Shown here one piece after another: positions 16,442 through 24,273 of a stretch of DNA of 46,320 nucleotides. The stretch spans positions 1 through 46,320 of the forward strand of contig JAGWZE010000028.1 of the NCBI GenBank assembly GCA_018969015.1, written 5' to 3'. Each line of letters opens with the position of its first letter. Positions within the stretch are counted from its first letter, which is position 1. The stretch comes from Alphaproteobacteria bacterium. Lineage in GTDB: Bacteria; Pseudomonadota; Alphaproteobacteria; Caulobacterales; Aquidulcibacteraceae. Under the pieces are notes generated by a model, which was not told where the DNA came from, did not search any database, and saw only the letters and a program-made list of their open reading frames with translations. The translations under genes and the position numbers were made by a program.

Positions 16442-17788
16442 ATGGGCGCGAGCTTTGACGTGATCGTGCGCGGCGGCACGGTGGTGAACCATGCCGGGCG
16501 CGGCCCCGCCGATGTGGGCGTGCGCGCGGGCAAGATTGCCGCCATCGGCGATCTCGCCACCGCGTCGGCCGGCGAGGTGATCGACGCCAAGGGCCTCCAC
16601 GTGCTGCCCGGCGTGATCGACACGCAGGTCCACTTCCGCGAGCCCGGCCGCGAGTACAAAGAGGATCTCGAAACCGGCTCGCGCGCCGCAGCGCTCGGCG
16701 GCGTCGTCGCGGTCTTCGAAATGCCGAACACGGACCCGGCGACGACGACCGTGCCCGCCCTGCAGGACAAGCTGAAGCGCGCGCACCATCGCATGCACGT
16801 CGATCACGCCTTCTACGCCGGCGGCGCGACGGACAACGTCGCCGACCTCGTCGCGATGGAGAAGGAGCCCGGCTGCTGCGGCGTGAAGATCTTCATGGGC
16901 GCCTCGACGGGATCGCTGCTCGTGAAGTCGGACGAGGACGTGGGGCGCATCCTGGCGGCGGTGTCGCGTCGTGTCGCGGTGCACTCCGAGGACGAATACC
17001 GCATGGAAAGCCGCCGCCACCTCGCGCGGCCCGGCGACTGGACGAGCCACCACGAGGTGCGCGACGTCGAAAGCGCGGTCTCCTCGACGCGCCGGCTGAT
17101 CGCGCTCGCCCGCAGGTTCGGCAAGCGTGTGCACGTTCTGCACATCTCCACCGCGGAGGAGCTGCCGCTGCTCGAAGCCGCGCGCGACGTCGCCACGGTC
17201 GAAGTGCTCGTCAACCATCTCACGCTCGCCGCGCCGGACTGCTATGAGCGCCTGCAGGGCCGCGCGCAGCAGAACCCCCCGGTGCGCGAAGCGCGCCACC
17301 GCGAGGCGCTCTGGGCCGCGGTGCAGAACGGCCTCATCGACATCCTCGCCACGGACCACGCGCCGCACACGCTCGAAGAAAAGGCCAAGCCGTATCCGAA
17401 CTCGCCGTCGGGCATGCCCGGCGTTCAGACGCTGGTGGCGATGGGCCTCACGCACGTCGCCGAAGGGCGCATGACGCTCGAACGCTTCGTCGATCTCACC
17501 AGCGCGGGCCCCAATCGCGTGTTCCAACTCGAGGGAAAGGGGCGCGTCGCGCTCGGTTACGACGCCGATCTCACGCTCGTGGACCTCGCGGCGCGGCGCG
17601 TTATCACGAATGCGCAGCAGGCCTCGCGTTCCGGCTGGACGCCGTTCGACGGCGTCGAGGCGAAAGGGTGGCCGATCGCGACGATCATCCGGGGCCGGAC
17701 GGTGATGCGCGATGACGAGATCGTCGCGCCCTCGATCGGCGAACCGATCCGCTTCCTCGAAACGCTTCAGCCGAACAGCGGCCGGTAG
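16442..17788 (+). CDS. pyrC: Dihydroorotase, class I
   Basis: A 448-residue amidohydrolase for the third step of pyrimidine synthesis (carbamoyl-aspartate to dihydroorotate). Visible metal-site motifs are DTQVHFREPG (residues 60-69), GVKIFMGAS with the putative carboxylated Lys, VHSEDE, VHVLHIST and ILATDHAPH. The usual HxH is QxH here, with Gln62 in place of the first His. The other ligands are present, and length is normal. GAGGGAGACGAGA precedes ATG 16442. No pyrB is adjacent, so a related amidohydrolase role cannot be excluded. Confidence 0.88.
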   Translation: MGASFDVIVRGGTVVNHAGRGPADVGVRAGKIAAIGDLATASAGEVIDAKGLHVLPGVIDTQVHFREPGREYKEDLETGSRAAALGGVVAVFEMPNTDPATTTVPALQDKLKRAHHRMHVDHAFYAGGATDNVADLVAMEKEPGCCGVKIFMGASTGSLLVKSDEDVGRILAAVSRRVAVHSEDEYRMESRRHLARPGDWTSHHEVRDVESAVSSTRRLIALARRFGKRVHVLHISTAEELPLLEAARDVATVEVLVNHLTLAAPDCYERLQGRAQQNPPVREARHREALWAAVQNGLIDILATDHAPHTLEEKAKPYPNSPSGMPGVQTLVAMGLTHVAEGRMTLERFVDLTSAGPNRVFQLEGKGRVALGYDADLTLVDLAARRVITNAQQASRSGWTPFDGVEAKGWPIATIIRGRTVMRDDEIVAPSIGEPIRFLETLQPNSGR

Positions 17789-18279
17789 ACCGCGGCGTCA
17801 TTCTCCGTGAAGCAGCACAGGATCACGCGCGACACCGCACGCGCGGCGACGGCCTGCGCCTTCAATGTTTCCGCCGCGATCGCGGCTGCGCGCGTCATCG
17901 GCCAGCCATAGGCGCCGGCGCCGAGGGCGGGATAGGCGATCGCGCCGAGCCCGGCGGCGTCGGCGGCCGCGAACGTGTTGGCGTAGCAGGCCGCCAGGGC
18001 GGCGGACTTCTCGGCCGGATCGCCCGGCGCGATCCAGATCGGTGCGACCGTGTGGATGATGAATCGCGACGGCGCCTGGAAGCCCGGCGTGACGAGCGCG
18101 CCGCCGACCTCGAGCCCGTCGAACTTCGCCAGATGCGCGTCGAGCGCCGGCCCCGCCGCGCGCCGGATCGCGCCGTCGACGCCGCCGCCGGGCGCGAGCC
18201 AGCGATTGGCCGCGTTGACGATGGCGTCCACCGCCAGCGTCTCCAGCCGCGCCACGAGAATTTCGAAGGTCACAGACAC
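17767..18279 (-). CDS. Macro-domain protein
   Basis: A 170-residue single macro domain. The ADP-ribose-binding features are present: DAIVNAANRWLAPGGGVDGAIRRAAGP at residues 18-44, and AYPALGAGAYGWP further on, followed by a C-terminal VILCCFTE. Such proteins deacetylate O-acetyl-ADP-ribose or remove ADP-ribose from targets. The GTG start at 18279 has AAGGTGAA upstream. Its 3' end overlaps that of the convergent pyrC gene by 22 bases. Confidence 0.93.
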   Translation of the reverse strand: MSVTFEILVARLETLAVDAIVNAANRWLAPGGGVDGAIRRAAGPALDAHLAKFDGLEVGGALVTPGFQAPSRFIIHTVAPIWIAPGDPAEKSAALAACYANTFAAADAAGLGAIAYPALGAGAYGWPMTRAAAIAAETLKAQAVAARAVSRVILCCFTENDAAVYRPLFG

Positions 18280-18308
18280 GGTTCACCTTAACACCGCCCG
18301 TGACGGGG

Positions 18309-18336
18309 GGAACCGATGGCGCCCGCGCGCGTCGTT
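18309..18336 (+). promoter_or_regulatory. Weak candidate EcfG-type promoter
   Basis: GGAAC at 18309-18313 and CGTT at 18333-18336, upstream of the DUF1127 gene, resemble the alphaproteobacterial general-stress (EcfG) elements. The 19-base spacer is about two bases longer than usual, so this is only a candidate. Confidence 0.25.
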
Positions 18337-18369
18337 TGCGCTCACGGACACGATCGAAGGGAGGCGGGC

Positions 18370-18579
18370 ATGACGACTCTGCGCGACGTCGGGCGCTGGA
18401 TCGACCGCAAACGCCGGGCGCGCGCAACGGCGGAGGTCTTGTCCCGATTGGACCGTCGCCTGATGGACGATCTCGGGATCTGCCCGGCCACGGTCGCGGA
18501 AATCGCGAACGCGGCCGCGCTGGGCGCGACGGATTTCGCATCGAGCCCCGTTGAAGGATCGCGAGGCACACGATCCTGA
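18370..18579 (+). CDS. DUF1127-type small protein
   Basis: A 69-residue protein. The segment LSRLDRRLMDDLGICPATV matches the DUF1127 motif (L-x-x-L-x-D-x-x-L-x-D-I/L-G). Small DUF1127 proteins are common in alphaproteobacteria, and some have been linked to RNA turnover and to phosphate or carbon regulation. The N-terminus is basic (WIDRKRRARA). GGAGGCGGGC precedes ATG 18370. The next gene begins 13 bases downstream. Confidence 0.82.
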   Translation: MTTLRDVGRWIDRKRRARATAEVLSRLDRRLMDDLGICPATVAEIANAAALGATDFASSPVEGSRGTRS

Positions 18580-18591
18580 CGGGGATAGAAC

Positions 18592-19011
18592 ATGACGATG
18601 ATGGTTAAGCTCGGCGCCGCTCTCGGCGCTCTGGTGTTGGCGACCACCGCGACCGCCGGCGTCGCCGAAGCGCGCGAGCGCCGCGTGCATGCCGAGGTTC
18701 AGACCAAGCGCGGCACGGCCGTGGGCGACTCCACGATCACGCGTGAAAAGGGCCTGCGCGCGCGCTCGACCACCTGGACGGGGCCGAATGGCAAGTCGAA
18801 TTCCGTGCAGGACACCCGCACCTGGGACCGCGCGGCGGGAACCTACGATCACGACCGGACCCGGACGTTCGCGAATGGCGAGCAGCGGACGGTCGATGCG
18901 TCCGCGCAACGCACCGCGCCGGGCCAATACGAGGCGACCCGGACGGTCACCAACCGTGACGGCGAAAGCCGCACCGCCACCGGCGTGATCACGGTCGATC
19001 GGCAGCCGTAA
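18592..19011 (+). CDS. Exported Thr/Arg-rich protein
   Basis: A 139-residue protein with a clear signal peptide (MVKLGAALGALVLATTATAGVAEA). The mature part is a run of short polar strands of the type TxTxxxGxxRTxxxxxxRT, repeated about four times, and probably forms a beta structure in the periplasm. ATG at 18592, 18598 or 18601 are all possible starts; GGGGATAG precedes the first. No family is recognised. Confidence 0.75.
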   Translation: MTMMVKLGAALGALVLATTATAGVAEARERRVHAEVQTKRGTAVGDSTITREKGLRARSTTWTGPNGKSNSVQDTRTWDRAAGTYDHDRTRTFANGEQRTVDASAQRTAPGQYEATRTVTNRDGESRTATGVITVDRQP

Positions 19012-19016
19012 AGGCA

Positions 19017-19031
19017 GCGACGCCGCGTCGC
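19017..19031 (+). terminator. Short GC hairpin after the exported gene
   Basis: GCGACG-CCG-CGTCGC forms a 6-bp stem six bases past the stop at 19011. No proper T-run follows, so termination is uncertain. The 278-base gap to 19290 otherwise holds the stronger terminator at 19172 and no gene. Confidence 0.4.
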
Positions 19032-19171
19032 AGCTGCAACGGATTTCTGTCCAAACCGCAAGGAAACTGAAATCTTGTTGTAACGCGTTCTGGGGATGAA
19101 TGGCTTCACGCCGTCCCCCACGGCGTCCGCACTTCCGACCTCCAACCCTCTCGAAATCGGAATGTGGATCA

Positions 19172-19210
19172 CCCCGTCCGGTCTGCCCAGGCTGGACGGG
19201 GTTCTTCTTT
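19172..19210 (+). terminator. Rho-independent terminator
   Basis: CCCCGTCC (19172-19179) pairs with GGACGGGG (19194-19201) around a 14-base loop, and is followed directly by TTCTTCTTT. This is the clearest intrinsic terminator in the window. It lies about 160 bases past the exported gene and 80 bases before the ThDP enzyme. Confidence 0.8.
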
Positions 19211-19289
19211 CGGAGCCCCGCGCGAACCCGCCGCTTCCGTCCGGGACGCCGCCCCGATAGGGTCCGCCGCACGATCCACGGAGGCCTCC

Positions 19290-20825
19290 ATGTTCGGCGC
19301 CCAAGCGCTCGTCACCACGCTCGCCGATTGCGGCGTCCGCGCCTGCTTCGCAAACCCCGGAACCAGCGAGATGCATCTCGTCGCCGCGCTCGATCGCGAG
19401 CCGCGCATCCGCTCCGTGCTGGCGCTGTTCGAGGGCGTCGCGACCGGAGCCGCCGACGGGTATGCGCGCATCGCGGGGCGGCCGGCGATGACGCTGCTGC
19501 ATCTCGGCTCCGGCCTCGCCAATGGCGGCGCCAATCTGCACAACGCGCGCAAGGGGCGCTCGCCGATCGTCAACGTCGTCGGCGACCACGCCACCTATCA
19601 TCTCCATCTCGATGCGCCGCTGACGAGCGACATTCTCGGCCTTGCGCGCCCGCTGTCGGTCTGGGCGAAATCCGCGCCGACCCCGGCGCATTGCGGCACG
19701 CTCGCCGCCGAGGCCTATGCCGCCGCCGTGAGCGGGCGCGGGCCCGCGACGCTCATCCTCCCGGCCGATTCGGCCTGGACGGCGCCCGCCTTTCCCGCCG
19801 CGCCGCTCGCGTCGACGCCTGCGCATGCGCCGAGCGCCGCGGCGATCGAAGCGGCGGCGCGCCGCATCAAGGGCGCGGCCAAGCCCGTCGTTCTGATCGC
19901 GGGAACGGCGCTGCAGGGCGAGGGGCTCGCCGCCGCCGCCCGCGTCGAAGCCGCCGGCGTCCGTGTGCTGATGGATACGTTCCCGGCGATCCAGGCGCGC
20001 GGCGCGGGCCGCTTCGCCCCGTCGCGCATGCAATATTTCGGCGAGATGGCGCTCGCCGATCTCGCCGGCGTCGATCTCATGGCGCTCGTGGGCACGCGCG
20101 CCCCGGCCGCGTTCTTCGCCTATCCGGGCAAGCCCAGCATCCTTGCGCCCGAGGGCTGCGAGATCATCTCCGCCGCCGACGAGTCGACCGATGCGGGCGC
20201 CGCCCTCGCGCTGCTGGCCGATGCGCTCGGCGCCCCGAAAACCGGCCCCGTGTCGCCGCTGTCGCGTCCCGGCGCGCCGTCGGGCGATCTGTCCGTCGCC
20301 GACATCGCCGCCTCGATCGCCCGGCATCTGCCGGAGAATGCGATCGTCGCCGATGACGGCGTCACCTCCAGCCTGCCGATCTACGCGCTGACGCAGTCCG
20401 CCGCGCCGCACGATTGGATGTTCCTCACGGGCGGCGCGATCGGGGCAGGCATGCCGCTTGCCGTCGGCGCGGCCGTCGCGGCGCCGGATCGCAAGGTCGT
20501 CGCGCTGACGGGGGACGGCGCGGGCATGTACACGAACCAGGCCCTGTGGACCATGGCGCGCGAGGGCCTCGACGTCCTCACCATCGTGTTCGCCAACCGC
20601 AGCTACCGGATCCTCAACATCGAGTTCCAGCGCACCGGCGCCGGCAATATGGGGCCCACCGCACACCAGATGCTGTCGCTCGACGGCCCGGCCGTCGACT
20701 GGGCCGCGCTCGCCCGCGCGCAGGGCGTCGAGGCGGTGCGCGTCACCCGCGCGGAAGAGTTCGACGCCGCCTTCGAGCGGCTGATTGGCGCGCCCGGCCC
20801 GAAGCTCATCGAGGCCGTGATCTGA
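19290..20825 (+). CDS. Thiamine-diphosphate enzyme (acetolactate synthase/benzoylformate decarboxylase-like)
   Basis: A 511-residue ThDP-dependent enzyme of the acetolactate synthase superfamily with the usual Pyr, middle and PP domains. The catalytic Glu48 lies in ALFEGVATGAADGYAR. The ThDP-binding motif starts GDGAGMYTNQALWTMA and ends near FANRSYRI. The protein is shorter than housekeeping IlvB, and no small-subunit gene follows, so a 2-oxo-acid decarboxylase or carboligase role is more likely than branched-chain synthesis. Substrate is unresolved. GGAGG lies directly upstream of ATG 19290. Confidence 0.88.
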   Translation: MFGAQALVTTLADCGVRACFANPGTSEMHLVAALDREPRIRSVLALFEGVATGAADGYARIAGRPAMTLLHLGSGLANGGANLHNARKGRSPIVNVVGDHATYHLHLDAPLTSDILGLARPLSVWAKSAPTPAHCGTLAAEAYAAAVSGRGPATLILPADSAWTAPAFPAAPLASTPAHAPSAAAIEAAARRIKGAAKPVVLIAGTALQGEGLAAAARVEAAGVRVLMDTFPAIQARGAGRFAPSRMQYFGEMALADLAGVDLMALVGTRAPAAFFAYPGKPSILAPEGCEIISAADESTDAGAALALLADALGAPKTGPVSPLSRPGAPSGDLSVADIAASIARHLPENAIVADDGVTSSLPIYALTQSAAPHDWMFLTGGAIGAGMPLAVGAAVAAPDRKVVALTGDGAGMYTNQALWTMAREGLDVLTIVFANRSYRILNIEFQRTGAGNMGPTAHQMLSLDGPAVDWAALARAQGVEAVRVTRAEEFDAAFERLIGAPGPKLIEAVI

Positions 20826-20853
20826 CGTGCCGCGCGGCGGCGCGGGCGCGCGC

Positions 20854-21327
20854 ATGGCGGACTTCACGCGCCGGCCCCTGAGCGCCGGGGAGCGCGCGAT
20901 GGCCGTGTCGATGTTCGGCGCCAAGACCGGTTGGGACGACGTGCAGATCCTGCAGCTGCCCGCCGTTGCGCCCTGGGGCGCGATGGTGCCGCTCGGGCGC
21001 ACGGTCGTGTTCGGCGCCTGGCGCGCCGCTGACGACTTTGCCGCCGCCGACCTTCACGAACAGGGCTGGTTCGTTCACGAGCTCGCCCATGTCTGGCAGG
21101 CCGGGCGCGGCGTCCCGCTGGCGCTGGCCAAGCTGTCCGCCATCGGCCGCGCCGCCTACCGCGCCGACTGGGGGGTCGATCGCCCGTTCGCCGCCTACAA
21201 CATCGAGCAGCAGGCCGAGATCGTGCGCTTCGCGTTTCTCGCCCGCCGCGGTCGGCCTGATCCGGAGGGGCCAAGCCTGCGGCGCCTCGCCGCGCTTTGG
21301 CCCAACCGGGCAAACGCTGACGCCTGA
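20854..21327 (+). CDS. HExxH-motif protein, 'vgr related' or DUF4157-like
   Basis: A 157-residue protein with the zinc-protease motif HELAHVWQ in the middle and no signal peptide. Its start (RPLSAGERAMAVSMFG), the repeated VPLGRTVVFG and the HELAHVWQAGRG arrangement recall small proteins annotated as vgr-related or DUF4157-like in alphaproteobacteria. A GTG at 20827 would add 9 residues. It begins 28 bases after the ThDP gene. Peptidase activity is an inference from the motif; a third metal ligand may be the Glu in NIEQQAEIVRF. Confidence 0.72.
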   Translation: MADFTRRPLSAGERAMAVSMFGAKTGWDDVQILQLPAVAPWGAMVPLGRTVVFGAWRAADDFAAADLHEQGWFVHELAHVWQAGRGVPLALAKLSAIGRAAYRADWGVDRPFAAYNIEQQAEIVRFAFLARRGRPDPEGPSLRRLAALWPNRANADA

Positions 21328-21430
21328 GTCACTTTCGCCCCGCCGCGATTTGCGTCATTCTGCTTCCGCAAGGGCAAGAGCCCGCATCACTGCGTTCGTG
21401 CGCGCGGCGCGCCGGACAAGGGAGGACGCC

Positions 21431-22678
21431 ATGGCCGACGGCATGCTCTGGAGCTCATCCGCGCTGCAGGATCCCGAGACGATCCCGCTCGATCAGATCG
21501 ACATGAGCCACCCCGAGCTGTGGCGCACCAACGTCTTCTGGGGCTACTTCAAGCGCATGCGGCGCGAGGCGCCCGTGCACTACACGCCCGAGAGCCCGCA
21601 CGGGCCCTATTGGTCGGTCACGCGCTACAACGACATCATGCACGTGGACACCAACCACAAGATCTTTTCGTCCGAACCCGGAATCACTATCGCGGACCAG
21701 GACGAAGACTTCCAGCTGCCGATGTTCATCGCGATGGACCAGCCCAAGCATGACGAGCAGCGCAAGGCCGTCCAGCCGATCGTCGCGCCCGACATGCTGG
21801 CGAAGATGGAGCCGCTCATCCGCGAGCGGATCTGCCACATCCTCGACAATCTCCCCCGCAACGAGCCGTTCGATTGGGTCGATCGCGTGTCGATCGAGCT
21901 CACGGGCCAGATGCTCGCCACGCTGTTCGACGTGCCGCAGGAGGATCGCCGCAAGCTGACGCGCTGGAGCGACGTCGCCACCGGCCGCGACAACGAAAAG
22001 ATCTGCCCCGGCGGCGAAGAGCAGTTCCGCGCCGAGTTGCTCGAGTGCGCCGCCTATTTCACGAACATGTGGAACGAGCGCGTGAACGCGCCGCCGCGCT
22101 TCGATCTCATTTCGATGATGGCGCACTCGCCCGCCATGAAGAACATGCCGCCGAACGAGTTCCTGGGGAACCTGATCCTCCTGATCGTCGGCGGCAACGA
22201 CACGACGCGCAACTCGCTCACGGGCGGCGTCTACGCGCTCAACCAGAATCCGGACCAGTACGCCAAGCTGCGCGCCAATCACGGCCTGATCGAGAGCATG
22301 GTGCCCGAGATCATCCGCTGGCAGACGCCGCTCGCCCACATGCGCCGGCGCACGCTCGTCGACACCGAAATCGCCGGCGTGAAGATCCCGGCCGGCGAGA
22401 AGGTGATCATGTGGTACGTCTCGGGCAACCGCGACGAGACCGTGATCGAGAACCCGGACGCATTCATCATCGACCGCGCCCGCCCGCGTCAGCATCTTTC
22501 GTTCGGTTTCGGCATCCACCGCTGCGTCGGCAATCGCCTGGGCGAAATGCAGCTGCGCGTGACGTGGGAGGAAATCCTCAAGCGCTTCGACAAGATCGAA
22601 GTCGTCGAGGAGCCGACGCGCGTGCCGTCCTGCTTCGTGAAGGGCTACGAGCGCATGATGGTGCGCATCCCGGGCTAG
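21431..22678 (+). CDS. Cytochrome P450, CYP153-like
   Basis: A 415-residue soluble P450. The heme ligand is Cys365 in FGFGIHRCVGNRLGEMQLR. The I-helix oxygen-binding motif is GGNDTT (residues 254-259), and the ExxR pair is Glu293/Arg296. GPYWSVTRYNDIM near residue 58 and the C-terminal FVKGYERM resemble CYP153 alkane and fatty-acid terminal hydroxylases as I know them, so that subfamily is my inference. No ferredoxin or ferredoxin reductase gene is nearby. AAGGGAGGA precedes ATG 21431. Confidence 0.92.
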   Translation: MADGMLWSSSALQDPETIPLDQIDMSHPELWRTNVFWGYFKRMRREAPVHYTPESPHGPYWSVTRYNDIMHVDTNHKIFSSEPGITIADQDEDFQLPMFIAMDQPKHDEQRKAVQPIVAPDMLAKMEPLIRERICHILDNLPRNEPFDWVDRVSIELTGQMLATLFDVPQEDRRKLTRWSDVATGRDNEKICPGGEEQFRAELLECAAYFTNMWNERVNAPPRFDLISMMAHSPAMKNMPPNEFLGNLILLIVGGNDTTRNSLTGGVYALNQNPDQYAKLRANHGLIESMVPEIIRWQTPLAHMRRRTLVDTEIAGVKIPAGEKVIMWYVSGNRDETVIENPDAFIIDRARPRQHLSFGFGIHRCVGNRLGEMQLRVTWEEILKRFDKIEVVEEPTRVPSCFVKGYERMMVRIPG

Positions 22679-22765
22679 AACGACGCGCGGCCTCCGCGCG
22701 TTCGCTCTCGCTTCGTGTCCCGCCCTTGGGTACATTTAGAGGGGGGACAGGAAGGGGCGGACCGC

Positions 22766-23683
22766 ATGAAGGACGTGTTTCTGTCCTACTCCAGCAAGGA
22801 CCGCGAAAAGGCGGCCCTTATCGAACGGGCCTTCGAGGCGGCGGGCATTTCGGTTTTCTGGGACCAGGAGGTGCCCCCTGGCCGCGACTGGGACAGCTGG
22901 ATTCGCGAACATCTCACGGGCGCAAAAGTCGCGGTCGTGTTGTGGAGCAAAGCGTCCGTCGCATCGGCGAACGTCAAGCATGAGGCGATGATCGCCAAGG
23001 AAACCGGCAAGCTCATTCCGGTCCTCGTCGAGCCGTTGTCGCCGTCCGATTTTCCGATGGGCATGTATCTGACACAGGCGGCGCTGCTCACCGACTTTCG
23101 CGGCGGCGATCACCCCGGCATGGCGAAGCTCATCGCCGAGATCGAGACGCGGCTTGGCCGGCGGTCGGCGGAGCAGCCATCCGCCGCCGGGCCGTCCCGC
23201 GCCGCGCGGAGCCCCGGCGCGATCGCCGCCGTGCTCGCGGCGCCGCTCGTGTTTCTGGCGCTCGGCGCCCTGGCGCTTCTGAATCGACCGACGGTCTGCG
23301 CCGCGACCGGAGTGCTGTGCACGCCCGTCGCGGCCGCCTCTCTCCAGCCTGCGCCGCCTGCGGCCCCGAGCGCGCCCGCCGTCCTCGATCCGGTCGAAGT
23401 CCTGCAGGGCGACTGGGCGTGGACCGGTATCCCATGCGGGCAGGGGCCGCACGTTGCGCTCGACGTCGTCGATGGCGAGAAGACGCTGATCTTCACCTAC
23501 AAGGACACGCGCTATCGCCACGCCATTGCCGGCGTCGAAGGGCGAACGCTCAAGACGCTCGTGGTCGAACCCGACGAAGTGCGGGGCACGGCCTACCGGA
23601 TGGAGATTACCCCGGACGGCAAGGGCGTCGCCCTCTATGAAGGCGCACAGATCGCGCCGGACACCTGGGAGAAGTGCCCATGA
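22766..23683 (+). CDS. TIR-domain protein with transmembrane segment and exported C-terminal domain
   Basis: A 305-residue three-part protein. Residues 1-130 are a TIR domain (KDVFLSYSSKDRE, WDQEVPPGRDWDSWI, VVLWSKAS) with a candidate NADase Glu73 in NVKHEAMIAKE. A Ser/Pro/Arg linker leads to a transmembrane helix (about 151-172). Residues about 208-305 form an extracytoplasmic beta-rich domain with Cys224 and Cys304, a possible disulfide pair. GGAAGGGGCGG precedes ATG 22766. The next gene starts inside its stop codon (ATGA), so the two are coupled. NAD cleavage is established for some TIR proteins and is only inferred here. Confidence 0.88.
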   Translation: MKDVFLSYSSKDREKAALIERAFEAAGISVFWDQEVPPGRDWDSWIREHLTGAKVAVVLWSKASVASANVKHEAMIAKETGKLIPVLVEPLSPSDFPMGMYLTQAALLTDFRGGDHPGMAKLIAEIETRLGRRSAEQPSAAGPSRAARSPGAIAAVLAAPLVFLALGALALLNRPTVCAATGVLCTPVAAASLQPAPPAAPSAPAVLDPVEVLQGDWAWTGIPCGQGPHVALDVVDGEKTLIFTYKDTRYRHAIAGVEGRTLKTLVVEPDEVRGTAYRMEITPDGKGVALYEGAQIAPDTWEKCP

Positions 23684-24267
23684 CCGCGCGCCTGTCGCTC
23701 GGCGCCGTCGCCGTGCTTTTCCTGTCCCTCGCCACGCACGGTCACGCCGCCGCGCAGACGCCGCTTCTCGCGTTCGCCAGCGCCAAGACCTGCAGCGAGT
23801 TCAAGGCCGTTCGGACGCAGTGGCCGCAAAGCGAAGCCGCCGCCAAGGCCAAGGCGAAAATGGCGCAAATGGGCTGCCGCGACGCCGCAGAAGCGGCCGC
23901 GCCGGCGCAAAGACCAGCGGCTTCCCCGAAGCGCACCATCTTCGCGCTGACGCCCGAACTCGCGGCGCAATTCCACGCTGCGCTGATGAGCCTCGACGCG
24001 CCCGCAATCCGCCAGATGCTCGACGCCGGTTACGACCCGAACTGGATCGTCGGCAACGAAAAGAACGCGGCGTTGCACGACGTCATGATGGTCTGCGAGC
24101 GCTATCCCAACCACAATCCGGACTCGCTCGTGATCGTCGTGCGGATGCTCGTGAACGCGGGAGGAAATGTGCGCGCGGCGAACATCTACGGCGATACGCC
24201 GCTCACCATCGCGTCGTCACCGCGCTATTGCGGCCCGACGCATCCGGTGCTTGCGCTGCTGCGCTGA
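23680..24267 (+). CDS. Exported ankyrin-like protein coupled to the TIR gene
   Basis: A 195-residue protein with a signal peptide (LSLGAVAVLFLSLATHGHAAAQ). The N-terminal part has two Cys (KTCSEFK, MGCRDAA). The C-terminal half contains about two ankyrin-like units: APAIRQMLDAGYDPNW with ALHDVMM, and VIVVRMLVNAGGNVRAANIYGDTPLTIA. ATG 23680 overlaps the TIR stop by 4 bases. The periplasmic location matches the outer domain of the TIR protein, so the pair could interact there; this is an inference from coupling and topology. Confidence 0.82.
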   Translation: MTARLSLGAVAVLFLSLATHGHAAAQTPLLAFASAKTCSEFKAVRTQWPQSEAAAKAKAKMAQMGCRDAAEAAAPAQRPAASPKRTIFALTPELAAQFHAALMSLDAPAIRQMLDAGYDPNWIVGNEKNAALHDVMMVCERYPNHNPDSLVIVVRMLVNAGGNVRAANIYGDTPLTIASSPRYCGPTHPVLALLR

Positions 24268-24273
24268 GCGCCC

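Noticed and set aside
19060-19090. GGAAAC followed by CGTT as a general-stress promoter for the ThDP gene
   Set aside because: The -35 part departs from GGAAC, and a strong terminator lies between it and the gene.
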